Both the position numbers and the translations under genes were made by a program. The notes beneath the pieces are model-generated. The model was not told the origin of the DNA and did not search any database. It worked only from the letters and a program-made list of their open reading frames with translations. Source: Alistipes sp. (GTDB taxonomy: Bacteria > Bacteroidota > Bacteroidia > Bacteroidales > Rikenellaceae). From it: 62,430 bases of DNA. Shown here in pieces: positions 17,182 through 26,242 of the stretch (its first letter is position 1; each line of letters opens with the position of its first letter). The stretch lies in contig JAGBTZ010000053.1 of the NCBI GenBank assembly GCA_017631055.1, forward strand, positions 1-62,430, read 5' to 3'.

Positions 17182-19098
17182 TTAAGGCTTAATTTTGTGT
17201 ATCACTCCGGCACTATCAGTTCTGATAGAGCCCTCTTCATGCATCTGCTTGAGGGTGTCGAGCAGTGGTTGAGGGTCGCAACGAAACTCTGCAACAATCT
17301 CGCGAGCCGAGAGGTTGCGCTCCGATAGTAGTTTGATAATCTCTGCCTTGAAATCCCCGCTGAAGCTCTCTGCCTTTTGGCGCTTGCGCTTGGCGAGGCA
17401 GATGTCGCAGATACCACAATCGCCAGCCTCGCTGTCGCCGAAGTACTCTGCAAGTATGCGGCTGCGGCAATGCTCCTGATTGGAGGCGTAGGAGAGCATC
17501 TTCGAAAAACGCTCGTGTATCATCTCCTTGCGTAGACGATAGGTCTCGGGGGCGATGTAGATGTCGTCAACGGGTAGTCGCTCCTCATCGAAGAAGAGTA
17601 TCGGCGAACGATTTGAGGGGACATAGCGGATTATGCGCATCTGCCACAATCGCTTGAAGAGCTCCTTGACACGCTCGAGAGTGTAACCGCTGACAGAGGC
17701 AATCTCGTTCTCATCAATGGCCCTAAATTCGGTGAATACACCGTTGTACATGCGTAGTATGGTGCGCAAAAAGTGGTCGAGGTCGTTGCGCTCGACACGG
17801 ATTTTATAGAGGTCGTCACGGCTGACACAGAACATTATGCGGGCCGGATTCTCCATCTCCTCGGTGAGGGTGAGGTAGCCGTTCTGTTGCAGAATTTTCA
17901 ATGCGCTCTGAATCTTGCCGGTGAAGATGTGTTCGCGAGTGGCGAAGTCGTGGATGTTGAATAGGAACGAACTCTGCAATCCGTCACCAATGGCAACTCC
18001 GACATAGTTGCAGACCTTTTCGTAGATGCTCTTTATCTCGGACAAGGGCGGAAACTCGCTCTCGAAGCGCTTGACTACCCTCTGCTCGTCATCGGGCGAG
18101 GTGAGCAGTACGGCATAACTGCGCTTGCCGTCACGACCGGCACGACCCGCCTCCTGATAGTAACTCTCGAGCGAGTCACACATCGTGTAGTGCACCACAA
18201 ACCGAACATCCGCTTTGTCGATACCCATGCCAAAGGCGTTGGTGGCGACCATTATGCGTGTGCGACCCTGGGTCCAATCCTCCTGGCGTAGCGAACGCTC
18301 GGCATTGGGCAGACCTCCGTGGTAGTAGTCGGCACTCTCGCCCTGTTCTCTGAGCCATGAGGCAATCTTCTCGGCACCTTCGCGGGTGCGGACATAGACG
18401 ATACCCGAGCCGGCTACGTTGCCGATTATGCGCATAAGCTGATCGTTCTTGTCGTCAACGGCTCGCACCGAGTATGACAGGTTGTCGCGCGTAAAGCTGC
18501 TGCGCAGAATTGCGGGGTCGGCAAGCGAGAGTTTGTCGATAATATCCTCCTCGACGACCTTGGTGGCCGAGGCTGTGAGTGCGAGTATCGGGGTGTCGGG
18601 TATCAGGCGGCGCACCTCGGCAATGCGCAAGTATGAGGGGCGGAAGTCGTATCCCCACTGCGATATGCAGTGGGCCTCATCGACTGCCAACAGCGAGACC
18701 TTCATCTTCTGGACTCGCAGGCGGAAAACCTCGGTGGCAAGTCGCTCGGGAGCGATGTAGAGGAATTTTACATCTCCATAAACGCAATTATCCAGCGCAA
18801 TATCTATTTGGCGTGGGGTCATTCCCGAGTGGATGGCGATGGCCGAAATCTCGCGGCGGCGCAGATTGTCCACCTGGTCCTTCATCAACGCTATAAGCGG
18901 AGTGATGACGATGCAAATGCCCTCCTGAGCCATTGCCGGTACTTGGTAGGTGAGCGACTTGCCTCCGCCCGTAGGCATCAGAGCAAGTGTATCGCGCCCC
19001 TCCATTACCGAACGGATAATCTGCTCCTGCATCGGTCTGAACGAGTCGAAACCCCAATGTTGGCGGAGCACGGAGTGTATGGTTTGCGCCTGTTTCAT
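17182..19098 (-). CDS. Second RecQ-family ATP-dependent DNA helicase (short form, no HRDC)
   Basis: 638 residues with LMPTGGGKSL (Walker A), VDEAHCISQWGYDFRPSY, GMGIDKADVRFV, YYQEAGRAGRDG and a zinc cluster ending CGICDIC. After the RQC-like region it ends with a short winged-helix-like tail (LSAREIVAEFRCDP) and lacks the HRDC domain of the RecQ at 5947. The two proteins are therefore paralogues with different C-termini rather than a duplication. Bacteroidetes commonly keep more than one RecQ; the division of labour is not known to me. Confidence 0.93.
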   Translation of the reverse strand: MKQAQTIHSVLRQHWGFDSFRPMQEQIIRSVMEGRDTLALMPTGGGKSLTYQVPAMAQEGICIVITPLIALMKDQVDNLRRREISAIAIHSGMTPRQIDIALDNCVYGDVKFLYIAPERLATEVFRLRVQKMKVSLLAVDEAHCISQWGYDFRPSYLRIAEVRRLIPDTPILALTASATKVVEEDIIDKLSLADPAILRSSFTRDNLSYSVRAVDDKNDQLMRIIGNVAGSGIVYVRTREGAEKIASWLREQGESADYYHGGLPNAERSLRQEDWTQGRTRIMVATNAFGMGIDKADVRFVVHYTMCDSLESYYQEAGRAGRDGKRSYAVLLTSPDDEQRVVKRFESEFPPLSEIKSIYEKVCNYVGVAIGDGLQSSFLFNIHDFATREHIFTGKIQSALKILQQNGYLTLTEEMENPARIMFCVSRDDLYKIRVERNDLDHFLRTILRMYNGVFTEFRAIDENEIASVSGYTLERVKELFKRLWQMRIIRYVPSNRSPILFFDEERLPVDDIYIAPETYRLRKEMIHERFSKMLSYASNQEHCRSRILAEYFGDSEAGDCGICDICLAKRKRQKAESFSGDFKAEIIKLLSERNLSAREIVAEFRCDPQPLLDTLKQMHEEGSIRTDSAGVIHKIKP

Positions 19099-19152
19099 AG
19101 TGCGAAGATAAGAAATTTGGAGGGTTTATTATGCTATGTGAAAAAAAAATTA

Positions 19153-19160
19153 TACCTTTG
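19153..19160 (+). promoter_or_regulatory. -7 box of the PqqD/TonB/HMA cassette
   Basis: TACCTTTG fits TAnnTTTG exactly, 18 bases before the ATG at 19179. A -33 element at the expected distance is not evident. Confidence 0.6.
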
Positions 19161-19178
19161 TCGCATATAGTCAAGATT

Positions 19179-19454
19179 ATGAAGTTAAAAAAGGAGTATA
19201 AAGTTCGCTCGATTGCCGGTGAAAATGTGGTAATCATGCAGGGTCGATATGGTAGCGATGTGACTCGAGTTATATCGCTCAATGACACCTCGTTGTTGCT
19301 TTGGAACGAACTCCAAGGCGAGGATTTTGACCAAAACAGAGTAGTAGACCTGCTGCTCGAAAACTTCTATGTGGATGAGGCTACGGCAACCAAGGATGCC
19401 GAGGCTTGGATTGCAAAGCTCGAGGAGTGCGGTCTGGTTACCAATGAGAAATAG
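19179..19454 (+). CDS. PqqD-like (RRE-fold) small protein
   Basis: 91 residues. The core LNDTSLLLWNEL followed by a helix pair ending AWIAKLEECGLV matches the PqqD fold: a winged-helix peptide-recognition element that normally presents a precursor peptide to a radical SAM enzyme. No radical SAM gene or precursor peptide is visible nearby. The start at 19179 directly follows a -7 box and leader; an upstream in-frame ATG at 19131 lies before that promoter. Its last 11 bases overlap the next gene, so the two are translationally coupled. The link to the metal-related genes downstream is positional. Confidence 0.75.
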   Translation: MKLKKEYKVRSIAGENVVIMQGRYGSDVTRVISLNDTSLLLWNELQGEDFDQNRVVDLLLENFYVDEATATKDAEAWIAKLEECGLVTNEK

Positions 19455-19857
19455 GAGCAATATATCGGTGGCATTGATTGTCACCTATCTATTCGCGATG
19501 GTATTGAATGCTGTCGTGGTTTTGTCGTGCGACTGCTTGTCTTGCCACCAGCACCCTGTTCATACTTGCAAGTGTGGTCAGTGCGAGATGCCGGAGTATG
19601 CCACATCCCTGACCCAACACTGCGACTGCACTCATTCTCACGAAAATCGTTCCGAGACAGCCGTTGCGGTCGATACCGAGCGAGTGCTCAAACTGATGAA
19701 AGTTATTGTCGCAGAGCTGCCTCGAACGCTCTCCGACTCGATTGATTCCAATCTACTTACCACGCACAAAACCCTGATGTGCCCCTTGGAGGTGCCGTTG
19801 GGGGATGACCCGTTGCTCGGGTCGATGGGGTTGCGAGCCCCTCCGGTTTTTGCATAA
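19444..19857 (+). CDS. Small membrane-anchored Cys/His-rich protein of a metal cassette
   Basis: 137 residues: one N-terminal hydrophobic segment (about 7-27) acting as anchor or signal, then a dense cluster with eight or nine Cys and several His (SCDCLSCHQHPVHTCKCGQC, then HCDCTHSH) typical of metal binding. After a Ser/Leu-rich linker it ends with LRAPPVFA, a tail I associate with small proteins that precede metal-related TonB receptors in Bacteroidetes. I do not assign a named family. It starts inside the 3' end of the PqqD-like gene and is followed 81 bases later by the TonB receptor. Confidence 0.7.
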   Translation: MRNRSNISVALIVTYLFAMVLNAVVVLSCDCLSCHQHPVHTCKCGQCEMPEYATSLTQHCDCTHSHENRSETAVAVDTERVLKLMKVIVAELPRTLSDSIDSNLLTTHKTLMCPLEVPLGDDPLLGSMGLRAPPVFA

Positions 19858-19938
19858 TTTAGGGAATGCGAGCCTCGGCAACAGGATGTGTTGCGTGGTT
19901 CGTTGTTGTAAATTGTGTGAAAACTTAAAACAATCGTA

Positions 19939-22305
19939 ATGAAAATAATCAAATACATTATTGCGACCGTGTGCGCCATTTTGGGTGCGCATATCGCTAT
20001 GGCTCAAGATGTTTCGGGCGTTGTGCTCGGCAGTGACGGTAACCCGCTGCCCGGAACCGCAGTCTATTGGGCCGAAACCAATGTCGGAACGAGTGCCAAC
20101 CTCGAAGGCGAATTTAAGATTCACCGTGTGAAGGGCTACGACCGCCTGGTGGCTTCGTTTGTCGGATATGAGAACGACACGCTGAAGGTCGATGGTGCGC
20201 TCTCGCGAGTCGAGTTCCGTATGGCGGAGGGTGTCGAGATGGAGAGCGTTGTGGTCGAAGGATCGCTTGGCAACTATGTGATGCAGGGTGGAATTGTTAA
20301 GAACGAGATGATTTCGTTTGCAGGGTTGTGCAAGATGGCTTGCTGCAACTTGGCCGAATCGTTCGAGAACTCGGCATCGGTAACGGTGGGTTATAGCGAT
20401 GCAATCTCGGGTGCACGTCAAATCAAGATGCTCGGACTGGCTGGTACATATACTCAGATTTTGGATGAAAACCGCCCCATAATGCGCGGTCTGAGTTCGC
20501 CCTACGGATTGAGTTATACGCCGGGTATGTGGCTCAACTCGATACAAGTATCGAAAGGTATCTCTTCGGTGACTGCCGGCCACGAGGCAATGACGGGTCA
20601 GATTAACCTCGAGCACCGCAAGCCGACCGATGAGGAGCGCCTATTCCTGAATGTCTACTTCGATGATGAGTTGAAGCCCGAGGTTAACCTCTCGTCTGCA
20701 ATCCCCGTAACGAAAGATAAACGCCTCTCGACAGTAATCCTTGCACACGGCTCGATGGATACCCAAAGCCACGACCGCAATAAAGACGGAATGAGGGATA
20801 TGCCACTCTCCAATCAGGCAAATATAGCCAATCGCTGGCTCTATCAGACCGAGCAGGGGTTGCAGATTCGTTGGGGTGCGAAGTACACTCGCGACCAGCG
20901 TCTGGGTGGCGATATTCGCTTTAAGCGAGATATGTGCGACTCGCTCTGGCAGAAGAAGATCTACGGCTCGTCAATCCTTAATCAGAATGCCAATGCCTAT
21001 CTGAAGATAGGCTCGCCCGTGGGTGCTGGTGTTTACGATGAGCAGACCGAGGAGGAGGTGCGCTCGAGTATCGCATTTGTTGCCGACTATAACTTCTACG
21101 ATGAGGATGCCTACTTCGGACTGAACGACTATTTGGCTCGTGAGCACTCGCTGCTGGCAAACCTTATGTACGACCACTACTTCTCGCTTCGCCACAAGCT
21201 TATCGTAGGTGCTATGGCAACGGTAGATGAGTATAATGAGTCGCTCCGCTCGCCGAGCCTTATCGGTGTGGATGCTTCGGCTCAGGTGGCTCCAACGCAA
21301 AGACTCTACTCGTTCGATCGTCTTGAGTCGGAGGTGGGCCTTTATGCTGAGTATACCTATACGCTGGGCGAGAAGTTCTCGGCAGTGGCTGGTGTGCGAG
21401 GCGACTACAATACATTCTATCGCAAGGCCTACTTTACTCCTCGAGGTCATATTAAGTGGAACATTACGCCTACGACCATTCTGCGTGCTTCGGCCGGTAT
21501 GGGCTACCGCTCGACCAATGTGATTGCCGACAATATCGGAATCCTGGCTACGGGACGAACAATTATCTTTGATGGCAATAAGGATTTGAGCCAGCCTTAC
21601 TCCTTGGCACACGATTTTCAGCGTATGGAGTCGGTGGCAACCTTCGGAGGTAGCCTTGCGCAGACCTTTTCCTTGGTGGAGTACCACGATGCAACGCTCT
21701 CGTTCGACTACTTCCGCACCGAGTTCCTCAATCGAGTGATTGCCGATCAGGAGTGGAATGCCGACTATGTGAATATCTACTCGACCGATGGCCGCTCGTT
21801 TACCGATAACTATCAGGTGGACTTCACTTGGACTCCTATCGAGCGTTTCGACATCTTCGCTACATTCCGCTACACCAATGCCAAGCAGACCATCTCGCGC
21901 GAGGATGGCTCGACTGCGTTGGTCGAATCGCCTCTTGTGAGCCGATTTAAGACCCTTTTGAACTTGCAGTATGCGACCAAGTTCCGCCGTTGGGTCTTCG
22001 ATGTTACGGCGCAGTATAACGGCAAGTGCCGTCTGCCCTCGCTCGATGGCGATATTACGAAGATGAACTACTCGCCCGCCTATCCGATGCTCTTTGCACA
22101 GGTGAGCTACAAAATCAAGACGTGGGATATATATGTTGGTTGCGAGAATATCCTCGGCTATAAGCAGCCTGACCCAATTTTGCTTGGTGGCGAGAAGATG
22201 AGTGCCGGGGCCAACCCCTACGATACCTCGTTCAACTCATCGGTGGTGTGGGGACCGCTCAAGGGGCGTAAGTTCTATATCGGTGTAAGATTTAACCTCT
22301 ATTAG
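19939..22305 (+). CDS. TonB-dependent outer-membrane receptor, probably metal-related
   Basis: 788 residues: signal peptide to about residue 22 (IAMAQ), a carboxypeptidase-regulatory-like beta domain (24-105), plug and 22-strand-type barrel ending in a C-terminal aromatic-containing strand (FYIGVRFNLY). The plug starts with an unusual cysteine motif, C131 and C135-C136 in LCKMACCNLAESFE, which could bind a soft metal at the periplasmic face. No SusD partner follows, which argues against a glycan system. The HMA protein 31 bases downstream supports transport or sensing of copper or another heavy metal. Substrate is inferred. Confidence 0.85.
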   Translation: MKIIKYIIATVCAILGAHIAMAQDVSGVVLGSDGNPLPGTAVYWAETNVGTSANLEGEFKIHRVKGYDRLVASFVGYENDTLKVDGALSRVEFRMAEGVEMESVVVEGSLGNYVMQGGIVKNEMISFAGLCKMACCNLAESFENSASVTVGYSDAISGARQIKMLGLAGTYTQILDENRPIMRGLSSPYGLSYTPGMWLNSIQVSKGISSVTAGHEAMTGQINLEHRKPTDEERLFLNVYFDDELKPEVNLSSAIPVTKDKRLSTVILAHGSMDTQSHDRNKDGMRDMPLSNQANIANRWLYQTEQGLQIRWGAKYTRDQRLGGDIRFKRDMCDSLWQKKIYGSSILNQNANAYLKIGSPVGAGVYDEQTEEEVRSSIAFVADYNFYDEDAYFGLNDYLAREHSLLANLMYDHYFSLRHKLIVGAMATVDEYNESLRSPSLIGVDASAQVAPTQRLYSFDRLESEVGLYAEYTYTLGEKFSAVAGVRGDYNTFYRKAYFTPRGHIKWNITPTTILRASAGMGYRSTNVIADNIGILATGRTIIFDGNKDLSQPYSLAHDFQRMESVATFGGSLAQTFSLVEYHDATLSFDYFRTEFLNRVIADQEWNADYVNIYSTDGRSFTDNYQVDFTWTPIERFDIFATFRYTNAKQTISREDGSTALVESPLVSRFKTLLNLQYATKFRRWVFDVTAQYNGKCRLPSLDGDITKMNYSPAYPMLFAQVSYKIKTWDIYVGCENILGYKQPDPILLGGEKMSAGANPYDTSFNSSVVWGPLKGRKFYIGVRFNLY

Positions 22306-22336
22306 AAATTTTGTAAACTAAATAACAGATAAAATT

Positions 22337-22642
22337 ATGAAGAAGATTTTAATGTTCTGCCTGGTGGCAGTGATGAGCGTGGGCGTAGGCTTTGCGCAGG
22401 AGAAGAAGGCTAAGGCCGAGAAGCAGATTGTAACCACCACCTTCTGTACCGATATCGATTGCGAGGGTTGTGCCAAGAAGGTCTACAACAGCATCCCCTT
22501 CGAGAAGGGTGTGAAGGATGTGAAGGTAGATGTTAAGGCTAAGACCGTGACCGTTCAGTACGATTCGTCAAAGAACTCTGACGAGGCGTTGGTAAACGCT
22601 TTTACCAAAATTAAGGTTAAGGCTGCACCTCAGAAAAAGTAG
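22337..22642 (+). CDS. Periplasmic heavy-metal-associated (HMA) domain protein
   Basis: 101 residues: signal peptide (cleavage near GFAQE at 20-22), then one ferredoxin-like HMA domain with the metal motif C42-E-G-C45. The usual GMTC is replaced by TDIDCEGC, with an additional C37. HMA proteins carry Cu(I), Zn or Hg. It is the last gene of the cassette and is followed by a strong terminator. It probably hands metal to or from the TonB receptor encoded 31 bases upstream; direction of flow is unknown. Confidence 0.85.
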   Translation: MKKILMFCLVAVMSVGVGFAQEKKAKAEKQIVTTTFCTDIDCEGCAKKVYNSIPFEKGVKDVKVDVKAKTVTVQYDSSKNSDEALVNAFTKIKVKAAPQKK

Positions 22643-22660
22643 GTTTTTTTCTCTCTCTAA

Positions 22661-22706
22661 AGCAATAGGGGCTGACTAAAACGCATTTTAGTCAGCCCTC
22701 ATTGCT
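22661..22706. terminator. Strong terminator of the metal cassette
   Basis: Two 21-base arms (22661-22681, 22686-22706) pair with only a two-base internal difference around ACGC. The arms end in A/T runs on both sides, so it may work in both directions between the HMA gene and polA. Confidence 0.85.
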
Positions 22707-22825
22707 TAAAATTCACAATTATAAGAAAATACCTTAATTATCAACCGACGATGCGGAGCGAGCGCAGAGGGTAAACTTGTTTGCACTATGCCGAGCCGCG
22801 AGGAGGAAAAGACTCCGAAGGAGGA

Positions 22826-22860
22826 TTAATTCTCAATTGTCAATTGTCAATTATCAATTT
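22826..22860. repeat. CAATTGTCAATT-type tandem repeat downstream of polA
   Basis: Degenerate copies of TCAATTGTCAATTATCAATT next to the polA stop codon; same family as 9010-9080 and 60931-60970. Confidence 0.65.
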
Positions 22861-22869
22861 AGCCAATGA

Positions 22870-25758
22870 CTAATGTGCTTCGAGCCAATTTTTGCCGATG
22901 CCGTAGTCGGTGGTGAGTGGTACGCTGAGAGAGGCGGCACCCTCCATTGCGCGGGTTACAATCTCGATAACCTGCTGCTGCTCCGAGCGAAGCATATCGA
23001 TTACAACCTCATCGTGTACCTGCAAAATCATCTTTGATTGCAGCCCTTGAGCCTTGAACTCGCGGGCAATGGCGACCATCGCCATCTTCATAATATCGGC
23101 AGCACTGCCCTGGATAGGGGCATTTATGGCGTTGCGCTCGGCCAAACCGCGAGCCACAGCATTGCGTGAGGCGATGTCGTTCAAGTAGCGGCGGCGCGAG
23201 AAGATTGTCGAAACATATCCCTTCTCGCGGGCAGAGGTTGCAGCCATATCCATATACTCTTTGACCTTCGGGTAGGATGCAAAGTAGCCCTCGATTATCG
23301 CTTTGGCCTCCGAGCGAGGTAACTCCAATCTCTGGCTTAGACCAAATGCCGAAATTCCATAGATGATACCGAAGTTGGCGGTCTTGGCACGGCGGCGCTC
23401 CTCGCCGGTGACCTCATCTATGCCCTTGCCGAATAGGCGTGCAGCCGTTGCGGAGTGGATGTCCTCTCCGTTGCAGAAGGCTTTGACGAGCGACTCGTCA
23501 CCGCTCAAGTGGGCCATGATGCGCAACTCGACCTGGCTGTAATCTGCCGAGAAGAGCAGATGTTCATCATCCGAGGGGATAAACGCCTCGCGAATGCGGC
23601 GCCCCTGCTCCTCGCGCACGGGGATATTTTGGAGATTAGGGTTGGCTGACGACAATCGCCCCGTAGCGGTAACCGCCTGATTGAACGAGGTGTGTATGCG
23701 ACCGGTCGAACGATTGACCAACTGCGGTAGTGCTTCAACGTAGGTCGAGAGCAACTTCTTTACACCTCGATACTCGAGAACGAGTTTCACTATGCGATGG
23801 TCGTGTGCAAAGCCTTGCAGATACTCCTCATCGGTGCAGAACTGCTTGGTCTTGGTCATCTTCGGCTTGTCGCTAATGCGCATCTTTGCGAAGAGCACCT
23901 CGCCGAGTTGGCGCGTAGAGTTGATGTTGAGGCTCGGCTCGCCGGCCTCCTCTCGCACTTGTCGCTCGAGTTCCACGAGGCGAGCTCCGAGTTCGATTGC
24001 ATACTCGTTAAGCAGCGAAGAGTCGATGCAGACTCCCGTGAGTTCCATCTCGGCCAGCACATCTATCATCGGCTCCTCGACATTGAAGTAGAGGTCGAGC
24101 AGCCCCTGCTCCTCGACAAGGGGCAGAAGTGCGTGCTTGAGTTGCAGAGTGATGTCGGCATCCTCGGCTGCATACTCCGCAACACGCTCTACGGCAACCA
24201 AATCCATTGTCAGCTGCTTGGCTCCTCGGCCTATGAGGGTCTCAATCTCGATAGGGGTGTAGTTGAGGTAGCGCAGAGCGAGTTGATTCATTCCGTGGCG
24301 TGACTCGGGGTCGAGCAGGTAGTGGAGAATCATCGTGTCGAACTTGCGACCCTTGACCTCGATGCCCAAACGGCTCAGTACCATTATATCGAACTTGATA
24401 TTCTGGCCAATTTTGGCAATCTGCTCGTTGGCGAACAGCGGGCGCAAAATCGAGGCATACTCCTCGTTGTTCAAGCCGTTAAATGGAATATACCACGCCT
24501 TGTGGGGCTCCACAGCGAGCGATAGTCCTATAATGCGGTCGTTGAAGATATCAAGACCGGTGGTCTCGGTGTCGAAGCAGAACTCCTCGTAGCGGGAAAT
24601 CTGCTCGGCCAGCGAGCGTAACTCCTCGGCGGTAAGGATTGTGCGATATTCGTGCGGAGTGGTCATCGCCGATTGACTCTCGGGTAGTGCGTTGTCGAAC
24701 AAATCGGCTTGTTCGGCTTGCTGTGCTTGAGGTGCCGGAGACACGGGCGCGACCGGTGCTGTATCAAATTGAGCAAAAAGGTCGCCCTGACCCTCCAATC
24801 GAGCCTGTTTCAGGGCTTGCGACTTTGCGCGAGCCATATCGGCAAGCTGGGTCTGCGGAGCCTGATGTGGCGCATCCGAAATCTCCTCGGCCGGAGCCAG
24901 ATTTGCCAAATCGTTCATAAACATCCTGAACTCCAGCTCGGCAAAGAGCGCTTTCAGTGCATCGATATGCGGGCAGCAAACGGTGAGTTCCTCGGGGCGG
25001 AACTCGATGGGGACATCCAAGCGTATGGAGGTTAACTCTTTGGCCAATAACAACTTGTCGCCCCACTCGGCGATGTTGGCACCCACCTTGCCACCGATAC
25101 GGTCGGCGTTGGCAAGGATATTCTCGGCTGTGCCCCACTGGCGCACCAGCTTGCAAGCACCCTTCTCGCCAATGCCCGGAACTCCGGGGATGTTGTCCGA
25201 AGAGTCGCCCCACAATGCCAAAATATCGCGTACCAAGATAGGCTCCTCGATGCCGTACTTTTCGCAGATGTCGGCACTCTTTACCACCTCGACACCATCG
25301 CCCTTCTGCTTGTAGAGGTGGCGATGCTCACCTACCAACTGACCATAATCCTTGTCGGGCGTAACCATAAAGACCTCATAGCCCGCCTCGGCACCCTTGA
25401 ATGCGAGTGTGCCGATAACGTCATCGGCCTCGAAATTATCGACCTCCAACACCGGAATACACATCGCCTCGAGCAGGCGCTTGATGTAGGGTACCGACTC
25501 GATAATATCCTCGGGAGTGTCGGGGCGGTTGGCCTTGTATTCGGGGAAGAGATCCTTGCGGAATGAGCCCCCCTTCGGGTCGAATGCCACACCGAGCAGG
25601 TCGGGCTTCTCGCGTTTTTGGATGTCGCGCAGAAACTTCGTAAATCCGAAGACAATCGAGGTGTTCATTCCCGAACGATTGCGCATCGGACGCCCGATGA
25701 AGGCGTAGTAGTATTTGAAAATCAATGCGTAAGCATCGATTAAAAAGAGTTTTTTCAT
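22870..25758 (-). CDS. polA: DNA polymerase I
   Basis: 962 residues with three domains: 5'-3' exonuclease (about 1-290, LFLIDAYALIFKYYYAF at the start), 3'-5' exonuclease (FCFDTETTGLD and DAD in EYAAEDADI retained, so proofreading is likely active) and polymerase A-family (DYSQVELRIMAHL, the RRRAKTANFGIIYG O-helix, QVHDEVVID). A Gln/Pro/Ala-rich linker near 290-370 joins the first two domains. It removes RNA primers and fills repair gaps. It is the last gene of a kbl-lrp-queD-polA run and is 27 bases from queD. Confidence 0.98.
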   Translation of the reverse strand: MKKLFLIDAYALIFKYYYAFIGRPMRNRSGMNTSIVFGFTKFLRDIQKREKPDLLGVAFDPKGGSFRKDLFPEYKANRPDTPEDIIESVPYIKRLLEAMCIPVLEVDNFEADDVIGTLAFKGAEAGYEVFMVTPDKDYGQLVGEHRHLYKQKGDGVEVVKSADICEKYGIEEPILVRDILALWGDSSDNIPGVPGIGEKGACKLVRQWGTAENILANADRIGGKVGANIAEWGDKLLLAKELTSIRLDVPIEFRPEELTVCCPHIDALKALFAELEFRMFMNDLANLAPAEEISDAPHQAPQTQLADMARAKSQALKQARLEGQGDLFAQFDTAPVAPVSPAPQAQQAEQADLFDNALPESQSAMTTPHEYRTILTAEELRSLAEQISRYEEFCFDTETTGLDIFNDRIIGLSLAVEPHKAWYIPFNGLNNEEYASILRPLFANEQIAKIGQNIKFDIMVLSRLGIEVKGRKFDTMILHYLLDPESRHGMNQLALRYLNYTPIEIETLIGRGAKQLTMDLVAVERVAEYAAEDADITLQLKHALLPLVEEQGLLDLYFNVEEPMIDVLAEMELTGVCIDSSLLNEYAIELGARLVELERQVREEAGEPSLNINSTRQLGEVLFAKMRISDKPKMTKTKQFCTDEEYLQGFAHDHRIVKLVLEYRGVKKLLSTYVEALPQLVNRSTGRIHTSFNQAVTATGRLSSANPNLQNIPVREEQGRRIREAFIPSDDEHLLFSADYSQVELRIMAHLSGDESLVKAFCNGEDIHSATAARLFGKGIDEVTGEERRRAKTANFGIIYGISAFGLSQRLELPRSEAKAIIEGYFASYPKVKEYMDMAATSAREKGYVSTIFSRRRYLNDIASRNAVARGLAERNAINAPIQGSAADIMKMAMVAIAREFKAQGLQSKMILQVHDEVVIDMLRSEQQQVIEIVTRAMEGAASLSVPLTTDYGIGKNWLEAH

Positions 25759-25785
25759 AAAGTATTTGTGCTTGCGGAACCTTTT

Positions 25786-26238
25786 TTATTCGTTCTCCTC
25801 GGCATACCACTCGGCAAAGGAGGTAGCCGTTTCGTGCATCTTCAGCGAGTGGAGTTTTACCCCCTCGGGCAGCCGGTGCGAAATGCGCGAGGCGAAGTCT
25901 GCCAACATATTCTCGCATGTGGGTTGGTAGTCGACCAAAACCACATTGCCAAACCCTTCGCATAGGCTTTGGCTGACAGCGTCTGCACACTGAGATCGGC
26001 GCATCACAAAGGCGTGGTCCATTCTCTCGATAATCTCCTCGTTCACTAATGCCTTCAGTTCGCCAAAGTCCATAACCATCCCATACTTGGGATTGGCCGG
26101 GTCGGCTATCGGGGTGCCGATGACGGTGACGTATAAACGATAGGAGTGGCCGTGTATGTGGCGGCACTTGCCGTCATAGCCCTCGAGAGCGTGGGCCGAC
26201 TCAAACGAAAACTCCTTGGTAAGTCTTATGCGTGCCAT
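25786..26238 (-). CDS. queD: 6-carboxy-5,6,7,8-tetrahydropterin synthase (QueD-type)
   Basis: QueD converts dihydroneopterin triphosphate to 6-carboxytetrahydropterin, an early step to queuosine. 150 residues with the zinc His in SFESAHAL and the CRHIHGHSY motif carrying the catalytic Cys and two more zinc His; TSFAEWYAEE near the C-terminus is also family-typical. It is 4 bases from the regulator and 27 from polA. queA, which acts later in the same pathway, is at 44194 and not linked in expression. Confidence 0.92.
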   Translation of the reverse strand: MARIRLTKEFSFESAHALEGYDGKCRHIHGHSYRLYVTVIGTPIADPANPKYGMVMDFGELKALVNEEIIERMDHAFVMRRSQCADAVSQSLCEGFGNVVLVDYQPTCENMLADFASRISHRLPEGVKLHSLKMHETATSFAEWYAEENE

Positions 26239-26242
26239 AATC

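Noticed and set aside
19369..19443. Upstream extension of the Cys/His-rich protein
   Set aside because: The 25 extra codons overlap the PqqD-like gene in another frame and precede the natural membrane segment; the ATG at 19444 is preferred.
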